A program made the translations under genes and the position numbers. A stretch of DNA of 64,000 nucleotides. It comes from Seongchinamella unica (GTDB lineage Bacteria > Pseudomonadota > Gammaproteobacteria > Pseudomonadales > Halieaceae). The notes under the pieces are model-generated. The model did no database searches, was not told the DNA's origin, and saw only the letters and a program-made list of their open reading frames with translations. This document shows positions 1 through 8,365 of this stretch, one piece after another (the first letter of the stretch is position 1; each line of letters starts with the position of its first letter). The stretch is from positions 543,335 through 607,334 of the forward strand of contig NZ_SMSE01000001.1 of NCBI RefSeq assembly GCF_004354085.1. The letters are read 5' to 3'.

Positions 1-589
1 CCTGCATGATCAGGTCGGGCCAGAATCTTCCCGAGGACTTGATTTGCAGCCGCAACAGGGCTGGCGCAGTCGCGCTCTCTTTCCGGTCCTGCTGCCAGTC
101 CAGCCAATACTGTTCCCTGACAGCGACAGAGAATTCCTGTATCTCACTGACCAGGGTTCTGGCCGGGGCCTGGGCCCAGAGCTCCGCATCTGGCCTCGCT
201 GTGCTGGGCTCCAGCCAGCGCAGCACGAGTTGATCGCCCTCCTTCGCAATACGAACAACGTGCGCCCCGCCATAAGCCTCGCCAAACAGTATGTTGGTTT
301 TCCACTCCACGGCACCCTCTGAAAGACGGAAGTAGGTCGCTTCACGAGCGCCGCCGCCCATGGTCAAACCGCCCTTGCCACCCACTATCGTGGACTCCAT
401 CAAATCACGCAAAAACTCGCTGACGGTGCGAATCTCATCCACCCTGGAAGTCGCCCGCTCGATGGAGACCTGGGTGTTCCCCAGCGTTCGCATCCCGGTC
501 ACTGTTGCCAGCAACACCATGGTGAGAATAGTGAGGGCCACCATGACCTCCACCAGGGTGAAGCCGCGTTCGTTGCTAGCGGCGTTCAC
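1..589 (-). CDS. gspJ: Type II secretion minor pseudopilin GspJ (partial)
   Basis: Minor pseudopilin of the type II secretion system, expected to sit at the tip of the periplasmic pseudopilus with GspI and GspK. The frame is open from a GTG start at 589 to the left edge (196 codons seen), so the C-terminus is missing. The N-terminus reads VNAASNERG/FTLVEVMVALTIL: a short basic leader, a prepilin-peptidase site after Gly, Glu at +5 and a hydrophobic helix, which is the class III signal. The start overlaps the end of gspI by 14 bases, so the two are translationally coupled. The assignment as J rests on signal type, length and gene order E-F-G-H-I-J. Confidence 0.88.
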   Translation of the reverse strand, partial: MNAASNERGFTLVEVMVALTILTMVLLATVTGMRTLGNTQVSIERATSRVDEIRTVSEFLRDLMESTIVGGKGGLTMGGGAREATYFRLSEGAVEWKTNILFGEAYGGAHVVRIAKEGDQLVLRWLEPSTARPDAELWAQAPARTLVSEIQEFSVAVREQYWLDWQQDRKESATAPALLRLQIKSSGRFWPDLIMQ

Positions 590-971
590 GAGAGTAGGCC
601 TCCACCACGGAATTCAGGACGATTTCCCGTCGCTTGCTGCCATCAAACCAGGCGACCCCCACCTCGATGTCGTGCAACTGGGCCCGGCCCATGCCGCTGC
701 GGCGCAAATCGCGGGGCTGTGATTCCACCCGCCACTGGTAACCTGCCGCCGTTTCACCGGTCGCATTCACGCCCTGCTGGGGTACCATCGCGTTGTCCGC
801 CAGCAGCGATCGGGCCAGCTCCACCCCATAGGCGTAACGCTCCGAGGTACGCACGTTGCGCGTTGCACCGCTGGCCGCCTGGTAAAGCGAGCCCAGCGCC
901 AACGCCAGTATGGAGATGGCTACCAACATCTCCAGCAATGAAAATCCGCACTGGCGACTAGTTGGCGTCAT
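576..971 (-). CDS. gspI: Type II secretion minor pseudopilin GspI
   Basis: 131-residue minor pseudopilin. The N-terminus MTPTSRQCG/FSLLEMLVAISILAL has the cleavage Gly, the N-methylated Phe position and the conserved Glu5, followed by the single membrane/assembly helix. Length is usual for GspI. The ATG overlaps the gspH stop (14 bases), and the gene overlaps gspJ downstream by 14 bases, as expected of a compact gsp operon. Acts in the inner membrane/periplasm as part of the I-J-K tip complex (family knowledge). Confidence 0.9.
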   Translation of the reverse strand: MTPTSRQCGFSLLEMLVAISILALALGSLYQAASGATRNVRTSERYAYGVELARSLLADNAMVPQQGVNATGETAAGYQWRVESQPRDLRRSGMGRAQLHDIEVGVAWFDGSKRREIVLNSVVEAYSRERR

Positions 972-1431
972 AGCTACTCTGGGATACTCCGCCCATTAAC
1001 CAGTCCACCGATATGCGCACACCCCGCCCGGTGGGAGTCGCGATATCCACGTCACCCCCGGTGGAACTCCCTTCCGGATAAAAGCGGATAACGCCGAGAT
1101 TTTCGCGATTGACCTCTTCTGCCGTGGTAACAGTCAACTGGAACCCTTCCGGGAGCTGCTGGATATCGTCAGCAAAACTTACCTGCCGGCGCCCGGGATC
1201 GAACGCCACGTCCTGCGCCCTGCCCTGGTCCACCGCCCGGTGCCGGGCATCGGCCAGCGTGGTCAGCACGTCGCGCACGGCCTGGCGATACTGCATGGAT
1301 TCATACATACGAATGGAACCGGGAACGGCCACGGCCATCAACAGCCCGACGATGGCGAGAGCGACCATCATCTCCACCAGGGTAAAGGCGAGCTGCCCCC
1401 GTCTGGAAAAACTGGGTTGGAGGGCAGTCAT
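958..1431 (-). CDS. gspH: Type II secretion minor pseudopilin GspH
   Basis: 157-residue minor pseudopilin. I place the start at the ATG at 1431 (MTALQPSFSRRGQLA), although the frame is open further upstream to 1638; the upstream part overlaps gspG and has no pseudopilin character. The processed region FTLVEMMVALAIVGLLMAV has Glu5 and the hydrophobic helix. The residue before Phe is Ala, not the usual Gly, which is a variant -1 position for prepilin peptidase. The C-terminal half (FYPEGSSTGGDVDIATPTG) fits the beta-sandwich end of GspH/FimT proteins. Overlaps gspI. Confidence 0.88.
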   Translation of the reverse strand: MTALQPSFSRRGQLAFTLVEMMVALAIVGLLMAVAVPGSIRMYESMQYRQAVRDVLTTLADARHRAVDQGRAQDVAFDPGRRQVSFADDIQQLPEGFQLTVTTAEEVNRENLGVIRFYPEGSSTGGDVDIATPTGRGVRISVDWLMGGVSQSSYDAN

Positions 1432-1462
1432 GGGGGGGGTGACGTTGACGCGACGGGACGCG

Positions 1463-1906
1463 TTACTTCCAGTTCCCGACGTCGGCGTCCTCGCCCTCGC
1501 CACCGGGAGAACCATTGGCGCCGTAGGAAAAGATATCCACTTCCGCGTGTTCTCCGGGATACTTGTAATTGTACTCGCGGTTCCACGGATCCAGCGGCAC
1601 GTCAGACTTGAGATAGGGGCCGTTCCAGCCGCTGGCATTGCCGGGTTTTTTCACCAGCGACTCCAGTCCTTCCGAGGTGGAAGGGAAACGACCCACATCC
1701 AGCTTGTACATTTCCAGTGCCTGCTCCAGGTCCTTGATCTGGATACCTGCGGTCTTGGTCTTGGCGCCGCCGAGCTGGTTCAGCACCTGCGGACCCACCA
1801 GGCTCATCAACAGGCCGAGAATGGCCAGCACCACCAGCAGTTCCATCAGGGTGAAGCCTCGTTGGCGTTGACTGCGATTTGCTTGGTGACGGCTCATTGG
1901 TTTCAT
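1463..1906 (-). CDS. gspG: Type II secretion major pseudopilin GspG
   Basis: Major subunit of the type II secretion pseudopilus, 147 residues from ATG 1906 (MKPMSRHQ); an ATG at 1897 is equally possible, with AGGA nine bases upstream. Leader ends in RQRG/FTLMELLVVLAILGL. The signature GspG core follows (AGIQIKDLEQALEMYKLDVGR, then GLESLVKKP, GPYLK, DPWNREYNYKYPG). The C-terminal DIFSYGANGSPGGEGEDADVG loop carries the calcium-binding acidic residues. A 106-base gap separates it from gspF, enough for a separate strong ribosome site for this abundant subunit. Confidence 0.95.
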   Translation of the reverse strand: MKPMSRHQANRSQRQRGFTLMELLVVLAILGLLMSLVGPQVLNQLGGAKTKTAGIQIKDLEQALEMYKLDVGRFPSTSEGLESLVKKPGNASGWNGPYLKSDVPLDPWNREYNYKYPGEHAEVDIFSYGANGSPGGEGEDADVGNWK

Positions 1907-2012
1907 TCCTATTTCTCTGGAGATTGGCGAATCAGCCCATCTCCTGGTTTTGTTCTTCCTGTAGCCTGCCACGACAAAGACGCGACGGACTTCCCCTCCT
2001 GGTTTTCCGGCA

Positions 2013-3218
2013 TCAAACCGCCAGGTTGTTTACCGACAGAATCCCCATCAGGATGGCAATAATGATTACCGCAATAATCGCCCCCATGGTCAGGATCAGT
2101 ACCGGCTCCAGCAACGACAGGCCGCGCTTGACGCCCGACTGCACGTGATCATCAAAGACCTTTGCCAGCTCCAGCAACATCCTGTCAAGACTGCCGGATT
2201 CTTCGCCCACCCGCACCATCTGTATCACCATGGGAGTGAACATACCGGTTTCCTCCAACGCCACCGACATCCGCTTGCCGGACTTTACTGCCGGCGGCAG
2301 TACCTGCAGGGAATCACGGATCACCCTGTTGTCAACAGTACCGATGGCAATTGATATCGCCTTCAACAGAGACACCCCGTTACCCACCAGAGTTCCCGTA
2401 GTCCGGGCAAATTTTGACACTTCAAATTCGAAGATAATTCCGCCGGCCAGCGGTAAACGGAGCATGCGCCTGTCAATCGCCGCCCTTCCTTCCTCCGTTG
2501 CCGACCAGTTGCGGAACGCTATGCCACCGCCAATCAACACTATCGCCAGCAACCAGCCCCAGGACTTGATGAAGTCGGCACCGCCGAGCACCATCCGGGT
2601 CAACCCTGGCAGGGCATCGCCCATATCTTCGAACAGGCTCTCGAACTGGGGCACCACAAAGCCCAGCATCAACACAATGGAAAGCACCGCCACCACCAGC
2701 AGGATGGCCGGGTAGATCAGTGCCGAAACCACGTTGTCACGATTGGCCTTGGCGTTCTCGAGGTACTCGACCAGCCGGTCCAGTACTTCCGAGAGCTGGC
2801 CACTGGCCTCCCCCGAGCGCACCATGCTGATATAGAAAGACCCGAAAATCTCTTCGTGGGGCAGCATGGCAGAGGACAGCGGCTTGCCGCCTTTTACCGC
2901 CTTGAGCAATTCATTGAGCAGCAATTGCATCTGCGGCTGGACCGCCATATCAATCAGCACTTTCAGCGCCCGGTCCAGGGGCAGTCCGGCACGCAACAGC
3001 ACCGCCAGTTCCGAGGTCATGGACAGCACATCCTGGCGACCGGGAGGTTTGCCCCGGGACTTCTCCGTTTCGGCCAGGTCACCGCCCCGCTCCAGCTTCA
3101 GCAGTGTCAGGCCCTGGGAACGCAACTGGCGGGTGGCGAGTTCCTGCCCGTCGGCCTCGATAACTCCCTGCCGGGCTTTACCGTCCCGACCGACCGCCTT
3201 GTAGGTGAACGAGGCCAT
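2013..3218 (-). CDS. gspF: Type II secretion inner-membrane platform protein GspF
   Basis: Polytopic inner-membrane platform protein that contacts the GspE ATPase and the pseudopilus. 401 residues, normal for GspF. Starts MASFTYKAVGRDGK, the usual family N-terminus. Two T2SSF repeats are visible: first around residues 65-190 (LLRAGLPLDRALKVL, MVRSGEASGQL) and second around 265-390 (LVGNGVSLLKAISIA, MVRVGEESGSLD). Hydrophobic stretches near 165-195, 215-235 and 370-395 give three membrane segments. Three bases after the gspE stop. Confidence 0.95.
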   Translation of the reverse strand: MASFTYKAVGRDGKARQGVIEADGQELATRQLRSQGLTLLKLERGGDLAETEKSRGKPPGRQDVLSMTSELAVLLRAGLPLDRALKVLIDMAVQPQMQLLLNELLKAVKGGKPLSSAMLPHEEIFGSFYISMVRSGEASGQLSEVLDRLVEYLENAKANRDNVVSALIYPAILLVVAVLSIVLMLGFVVPQFESLFEDMGDALPGLTRMVLGGADFIKSWGWLLAIVLIGGGIAFRNWSATEEGRAAIDRRMLRLPLAGGIIFEFEVSKFARTTGTLVGNGVSLLKAISIAIGTVDNRVIRDSLQVLPPAVKSGKRMSVALEETGMFTPMVIQMVRVGEESGSLDRMLLELAKVFDDHVQSGVKRGLSLLEPVLILTMGAIIAVIIIAILMGILSVNNLAV

Positions 3219-3221
3219 ACG

Positions 3222-4961
3222 TCAGGCGGTCACCGGCTGTGCCGGGGCAAGGTCCCCGGCCTCGGGTGTCGCTCCGGTCTCGCTCTGGTCCTGGGTCACC
3301 CGCAACACTTCTTCCATCGACGTCAGGCCCGCCGCAACCTTGCGCAGTCCGTCCTCATAGAGTGTGACCATACCCTGTCGCCGGGCAGCCGCATGCAGCA
3401 CAGTGGCATCGGCGCCGCTCATAATGACCCGATGCATTTCATCATCCAGCGGAAACAGTTCATGAATCGAGGTGCGGCCGCTATACCCGGTGTCCATGCA
3501 CTCAGAGCATCCCACCGCGCGGTAGACCTCACGCTGCCCGGAGGCCAGGTAAGCGGCAATGCCGGACTGGGCGATGGCCTCGTCGGAAAGGCTCACGGTT
3601 TCCTTGCAGGAACCGCACAATCTGCGCACCAGGCGCTGGGCGAGCACCCCGTTCACCGCCGATGTAATGAGGTAGCGCTCCACTCCCATATCCTCAAGAC
3701 GGGTAATGGCGCCGGCGGCGGTGTTGGTATGCAGGGTCGAGAGCACCAGGTGACCGGTCAGTGCCGACTGCACCCCGATCTGGGCAGTCTCGGTGTCGCG
3801 CATCTCACCAATCATGATGATGTCCGGGTCCTGGCGCAGAATGGAGCGCAGGGCGCGGGCAAAGGTCAGTTCAATCTGGGGCTGCACCTGGATCTGGTTC
3901 ACGCCCTGCAACTGATACTCCACCGGATCTTCAACGGTGATGATTTTCAGCGAATCCGAATCCAGCGAGGCCAGCGAGGCATAAAGTGTGGTGGTCTTAC
4001 CGGAGCCGGTGGGGCCGGTTACCAGCAAAACACCGTGGGGCCGGCTCAGCAATTCCTGGTAACGCTTCAAGGTGTCCTCGCTGAACCCCATGTCCGGCAG
4101 GCTCAGGCGGATACTCTCCCGGTCCAGCACCCGCATAACAATGCTCTCACCGTGCACCGTGGGTATTGTCGATACCCGCAAGTCCAGTTCGTGTCCCTTG
4201 ACCCGGGTCATGATGCGGCCATCCTGTGGCAGCCGCTGCTCGGCAATATTCATCTGCGAGAGCAGTTTTATACGGGAGGCGATGGCGGGCGCGAGGCTTG
4301 GCGCCGGGGCATCCGGATGCTCCTGCAATACGCCGTCCACCCGGTAGCGCAGGTGCAGCCCATCCTCAAAGGGCTCGATGTGAATGTCCGAGGCCGACAT
4401 ATCCACAGCGCGGTGGATAATCTGGTTTACCAGACGAATGACCGGCGCCTCGCTCGCCAGATCCCTGAGGTGCTCGATGAATTCATCGTCGCTCTGGCCG
4501 GCAAACTGGTCGTTCAGCTCGTCCTCTTCGTCGCCCGAATCGGCTTGCAGATACTGCTGGAATGCGCGGTTGATATCCGACTCAAGACCCAGCACGATCT
4601 CCACCGGCTTTTCCAGCGCCATGCCCAGAGCCTTGCTGAGGAAAGGATCTTGGGGAACGGCGGCAGCGAATTTCACCCGTTCTTCTGACCGGGCGACGGG
4701 CACTACCGCATTGGAAAACAGGAAATCCTCAGCCACCTCGTCGAGCCGGATCACCTCTTCCGGGTAGTCCGCCGCCGCCAACAGGGGAATGCCCAGCTGC
4801 CGGCTCAGCACCTCGGCAAAATCCAGCTCGGATACCAGGCCCAGCTTTACCAGCACCTGGCCGAACATCTCGCCCATCTCGCTCTGGGCCAGCAGCGTGC
4901 GCTCGACATCCCGTTCCGAGACCTTGCCCTGTTCTACCAGCAGTTCGCCGATTTTTTTCAT
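3222..4961 (-). CDS. gspE: Type II secretion assembly ATPase GspE
   Basis: Cytoplasmic hexameric ATPase driving pseudopilus assembly. 579 residues from ATG 4961 (MKKIGELLVEQGKVS), preceded by AGGTGG; a longer frame to 4991 has no better site. The N-terminal MshEN/T2SSE_N domain covers about 1-150 and an acidic linker lies near 150-170. The catalytic core has Walker A GPTGSGKTTTLYA, the Asp box EDPVEYQL, Walker B DPDIIMIGEMRD and the His box TGHLVLSTLHTN. The zinc-type tetracysteine motif is present as CGSC and CSEC. First gene of the operon; a TACAAT at 5028-5033 (read on -) may be its -10 element. Reading of core motifs is direct and secure. Confidence 0.96.
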   Translation of the reverse strand: MKKIGELLVEQGKVSERDVERTLLAQSEMGEMFGQVLVKLGLVSELDFAEVLSRQLGIPLLAAADYPEEVIRLDEVAEDFLFSNAVVPVARSEERVKFAAAVPQDPFLSKALGMALEKPVEIVLGLESDINRAFQQYLQADSGDEEDELNDQFAGQSDDEFIEHLRDLASEAPVIRLVNQIIHRAVDMSASDIHIEPFEDGLHLRYRVDGVLQEHPDAPAPSLAPAIASRIKLLSQMNIAEQRLPQDGRIMTRVKGHELDLRVSTIPTVHGESIVMRVLDRESIRLSLPDMGFSEDTLKRYQELLSRPHGVLLVTGPTGSGKTTTLYASLASLDSDSLKIITVEDPVEYQLQGVNQIQVQPQIELTFARALRSILRQDPDIIMIGEMRDTETAQIGVQSALTGHLVLSTLHTNTAAGAITRLEDMGVERYLITSAVNGVLAQRLVRRLCGSCKETVSLSDEAIAQSGIAAYLASGQREVYRAVGCSECMDTGYSGRTSIHELFPLDDEMHRVIMSGADATVLHAAARRQGMVTLYEDGLRKVAAGLTSMEEVLRVTQDQSETGATPEAGDLAPAQPVTA

Positions 4962-5125
4962 CGCCCACCTGTGCCACTGCACAAAATTCAACCGCGTTTC
5001 AATAACATACGCGGCAAAGTCCGCGCCATTGTAGCACTGCTAGGACAGAAAATGAGCGTGAAAGTTGCGGCCCCGAGACCGGCCCGGGGCAATTGAATCA
5101 GGTGAGCGTGGTTACGCTGTGGTGA

Positions 5126-6328
5126 TCATGCGACTTCAAAAAGTCCCGCGGCGCCCATACCGCCGCCGATACACATGGTAACCACCACCAGTTTTGCCCC
5201 CCGGCGTCTGCCTTCCAGCAGGGCGTGCCCCACCATGCGAGCGCCGCTCATGCCGAAGGGATGACCGATGGAAATGGAGCCACCGTTGACATTGAGCTTT
5301 TCATTATCAATACCCAGTTCGTCGCGACAGTGAATGACCTGGCAGGCAAACGCTTCATTGAGTTCCCACAAATCGATATCGGCTACCGACAGGCCGTGGC
5401 GCTCGAGCAGCTTCGGTACCGCAAAAACGGGACCTATTCCCATTTCGTCTGACTTGCAGCCGGCAACCGCCAGACCGCGATAGATTCCCAGCGGAGACAG
5501 TCCCTTGCGAGAGGCCAGCGCCGCGTCCATCACCACACAGGCTGAGGCGCCGTCCGACAGCTGTGAGGAATTGCCGGCAGTGATGAATCTGCCCTGCTTC
5601 ACCCACTGTCCATCCTTGAACACCGGCTCCAGCCCGGCCAGGCTTTCCAGGGTTGTAGACGGGCGATTACAGTCGTCGCGATCCACCACCGCATCCTCGT
5701 AACTGGTTTCCTTTGTCTCCCGGTTGAACACGGCCCTGACGGTGTTCATGGGCACAATCTCGTCGTCAAAGAGGCCCGCGTCCTGGGCTGCGGCGGTCCG
5801 CTGCTGGCTTTGCAGGGAGTAGATGTCCTGGGCCTCGCGGCTGATGCCGTAGCGCTCGGAGACGACCTCGGCCGTCTCCAGCATGGGCATGTAGGCGGTC
5901 TCATCGATTGCCGTTACCGTTTTGGACACATTGCGGTAGGCATTCTTGTGCTTGGTCTGCACCAGGGAGATGGACTCCACGCCACCGGCTACGGCGATAT
6001 CGTATTCATTGCACATGATGCTTTTTGCCGCCGTGGCGATAGACATCAGCCCGGAGGAGCACTGCCGCTCGATGGACATGCCTGCAACGCTGTCCGGCAG
6101 GCCGCCGGCTATGCCACTGAGCCGGCCAATGTTGTAGGCCTGGGTGCCCTGCTGGGCGGCCGCCCCGAAAATACAATCATCCACTTCGGCCGGGTCGATT
6201 CCCGCCCGTTCCACCGCGGCCCTAACCACGTGACCGCCCATGGCCGGGGCCTCGGTGTCGTTGAAACCACCGCGGAAGGACTTGGCCAGACCGGTTCTGG
6301 CGGTGGATACAATCACTGCTTCTCTCAT
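5126..6328 (-). CDS. fadA6: Acetyl-CoA acyltransferase, FadA6-like
   Basis: 400-residue thiolase. Nucleophile Cys90 lies in [10 protein letters not shown]. The C-terminal [10 protein letters not shown] supplies the catalytic His, and [11 protein letters not shown] carries the second Cys. In actinobacteria FadA6 is the KstR2-regulon thiolase acting after the last ring opening. I give this name because the next genes upstream in the operon are the matching SDR (IpdF-like) and acyl-CoA dehydrogenase (FadE30-like), the same order as in the mycobacterial cluster, not from alignment. Good ribosome site (GGAGAT). Last gene of the long steroid-type run; a 6-bp GC stem at 5070-5090 past its end is too weak to call a terminator. 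Could be a general beta-ketothiolase. Confidence 0.8.
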   Translation of the reverse strand: MREAVIVSTARTGLAKSFRGGFNDTEAPAMGGHVVRAAVERAGIDPAEVDDCIFGAAAQQGTQAYNIGRLSGIAGGLPDSVAGMSIERQCSSGLMSIATAAKSIMCNEYDIAVAGGVESISLVQTKHKNAYRNVSKTVTAIDETAYMPMLETAEVVSERYGISREAQDIYSLQSQQRTAAAQDAGLFDDEIVPMNTVRAVFNRETKETSYEDAVVDRDDCNRPSTTLESLAGLEPVFKDGQWVKQGRFITAGNSSQLSDGASACVVMDAALASRKGLSPLGIYRGLAVAGCKSDEMGIGPVFAVPKLLERHGLSVADIDLWELNEAFACQVIHCRDELGIDNEKLNVNGGSISIGHPFGMSGARMVGHALLEGRRRGAKLVVVTMCIGGGMGAAGLFEVA

Positions 6329-6360
6329 GGTTTATCTCCGCTGAAAAAGGGGGGTTGGGT

Positions 6361-7152
6361 TCAGGCGCGCTGACTGGAACAGGATACGATCTCGCCGGTC
6401 ATGTAGCTGGAATAGTCAGAGGCCAGGAACATCATCACGTTGGCGACCTCCCAGGCTTGGGCCGCACGCCCGTAGGCTTCCTTCGCTTCGAGCTCCGCCA
6501 GTAACTCCTCCGAGGCCGACTTGCGCAACATGGGATGCAACACAATGGAAGGGGACACCGCATTAATACGCACATTGAACGCGGCCGCCTCCATCGCAGC
6601 GCAGCGGGTCAGCGCCATCACCCCTGCCTTGGCCGCCGCATAGTGACACTGCTCCTGCTGGGCCCGCCAGCCGAGCACCGAGGCATTGTTGACAATGACA
6701 CCGCCGTTGCCGCGGGCCTTCATGACTTTCATCATGTAGCGGGTCATGCGCATGGTGCCGTTGAGCGTCACATCGATCACCTTGTTCCACTCGTCGTCTT
6801 CCATCTCGATCAGCGGCCGGGAGGTGCCGAGGCCCGCGTTATTGATCAGCACATCGACACCGTCCAGGCGCTCTTCGGCAAAATCCACCAGCGCCTGCAC
6901 GTCGGCTTCGACGGCCACATTTGCGATCTTCCCGTAGACAGCCTGCAGGCCGGTGTCTGCTTTCAGTTTATCTACCGCCGCTTCCAGCCGACCCGGATGG
7001 ATGTCACTGAGGACAATGGCCCGGGCGCCCTCCTCGGCTGCCCGGGTCGCCGCAGAAAACCCGATCCCGGCGCCCGCTGCGGCCGTGATCAGCGCAGACT
7101 TGCCCTTGAGCAGCCCGTGGCCGGGTACGTATTCAGGTGTCTTTAAATCCAT
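6361..7152 (-). CDS. ipdF: Short-chain dehydrogenase, IpdF-like
   Basis: 263-residue SDR. Start ATG 7152 (MDLKTPEYVPGHGLLKG) is preceded by GAGGTAACGAG; an in-frame extension to 7215 overlaps the neighbour. The cofactor site is a variant, ITAAAGAGIG, instead of TGxxxGIG. NNAGLG, Ser in NNASVLGW and the YAAAK catalytic Tyr/Lys follow. The N-terminal 'P..GLL.GK' extension before the Rossmann fold is typical of the IpdF group as I recall it. IpdF oxidises 5-hydroxy-HIC-CoA to the 5-oxo form in ring C/D degradation (family knowledge). Lies between fadA6-like and fadE30-like genes, which supports the name. Confidence 0.75.
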   Translation of the reverse strand: MDLKTPEYVPGHGLLKGKSALITAAAGAGIGFSAATRAAEEGARAIVLSDIHPGRLEAAVDKLKADTGLQAVYGKIANVAVEADVQALVDFAEERLDGVDVLINNAGLGTSRPLIEMEDDEWNKVIDVTLNGTMRMTRYMMKVMKARGNGGVIVNNASVLGWRAQQEQCHYAAAKAGVMALTRCAAMEAAAFNVRINAVSPSIVLHPMLRKSASEELLAELEAKEAYGRAAQAWEVANVMMFLASDYSSYMTGEIVSCSSQRA

Positions 7153-7162
7153 CTCGTTACCT

Positions 7163-8365
7163 CTACTTGAGCGCCGGGCGCGGTTCCTTGGGCATGCCCA
7201 GGCCGCGCTCGGCAATAATGTTGCGCTGAATCTGGTTGGTGCCGCCGTAAATCGTGTCGGAGCGAACGAACAGGTACATCGCCTGCAGGCGGCTCAATTC
7301 GTAGGGCGCACCCTCGAGAATCTCACACTCGGGGCCCATCACGTCCATGGCGAGCTCGCCGAGACTGCGATGCCAACTGGCCCAGAACAACTTGTAAATC
7401 AGGGCTTCCTTCTGCAACGAGCCGTCGCTCACACTGTGGCCGGAGAGCATACGCATGGCGTTGTAGCGCATGATTTTCAACTCGGCATGGGCGCGCGCTA
7501 TGCGCTGGCGGATGTCGGAAATATCGGCCGCGCCATTTTCCCGGGCCAGTGCCACGATGTCGTCCAACTCGTTCTGGAACTGCATCTGCTGCCCCAGGGT
7601 GGAGACACCGCGTTCAAATCCCAGCAGACCCATGGCGACTTTCCAGCCATCGCCCGGCGCACCGACGATATCCCCGGCATCACATTCCGCGTCATCGAAA
7701 AACACCTCGTTGAACTCCGAGGTGCCGGTGATCTGCTCAATCGGCCTGATTTCAATCCCGGGCTGGTCCATCTTCACCAGGAAGAAACCCAGGCCCCTGT
7801 GGGCGACAGACTCCGGGTCGGTGCGGGCGATAACAAAGCAATAGTCGGATTCGTGCGCCAGCGAGGTCCAGACTTTCTGGCCGTTGAGCACCCATTTACC
7901 CCTCACCTCATCAAAACGCGCCTTGGTTTTGACGTTGGCCAGGTCGGAGCCGGCTCCGGGCTCGGAGTATCCCTGACACCACAGTTCGGTGCCGGCGACG
8001 ATCCCGGGCAGGTATTTCTGCTTCTGGGCCTCGGTGCCGAAAGCGATAATGGTCGGCCCCGCCAGGCCTTCGCCGATGTGCCCTACCCGTCCCGGTGCGC
8101 CGGCACGGGCATACTCTTCGAAGAAGATCACCTGCTGCTCGATAGAGCAGCCTTTACCGCCATACTCTTTCGGCCACCCCACGCAGGTCCAGCCACCCTC
8201 GGCGAGCTTCTGCTCCCAGACCTTCCGTTCCTCCGGGTAGGTATGCTCATCACCGGGGCCACCCCGGTACCTGAGCCTGGCAAACTCGCCCTTGAGGTTA
8301 TCCTGCAGCCACCCCGCAACCTCGGCCCGGAACTGCTCGTCCTCTGCGCTGAAACTCAATTTCAT
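7163..8365 (-). CDS. Acyl-CoA dehydrogenase, FadE30-like (alpha type)
   Basis: 400-residue acyl-CoA dehydrogenase. Start ATG 8365 (MKLSFSAEDEQF) has GGAGG just upstream; the ATGA overlaps the stop of the upstream gene. Visible motifs are WCQGYSEPGAGSDLA (flavin/substrate region), FERGVSTLG, and the C-terminal IYGGTNQIQRNIIAERGLGMP. Gly stands where medium-chain enzymes have the catalytic Glu, so the base must lie elsewhere (helix G in isovaleryl-type enzymes). Its coupled partner at 8362-9534 lacks the GTNQIQR motif. The two look like alpha and beta subunits of an alpha2-beta2 enzyme, as described for several mycobacterial FadE pairs. Order next to the ipdF-like gene matches FadE30. Confidence 0.8.
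   Translation of the reverse strand: MKLSFSAEDEQFRAEVAGWLQDNLKGEFARLRYRGGPGDEHTYPEERKVWEQKLAEGGWTCVGWPKEYGGKGCSIEQQVIFFEEYARAGAPGRVGHIGEGLAGPTIIAFGTEAQKQKYLPGIVAGTELWCQGYSEPGAGSDLANVKTKARFDEVRGKWVLNGQKVWTSLAHESDYCFVIARTDPESVAHRGLGFFLVKMDQPGIEIRPIEQITGTSEFNEVFFDDAECDAGDIVGAPGDGWKVAMGLLGFERGVSTLGQQMQFQNELDDIVALARENGAADISDIRQRIARAHAELKIMRYNAMRMLSGHSVSDGSLQKEALIYKLFWASWHRSLGELAMDVMGPECEILEGAPYELSRLQAMYLFVRSDTIYGGTNQIQRNIIAERGLGMPKEPRPALK

Noticed and set aside
2856-4688. A 610-codon open frame on the + strand
   Set aside because: Antisense to gspF and gspE, whose Walker, Asp and His box motifs are intact; the + translation has no recognisable domain.
5070-5090. Stem GCCCCG/CGGGGC near the end of the fadA6-like gene as a terminator
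   Set aside because: Only six base pairs and no U-tract on either strand.
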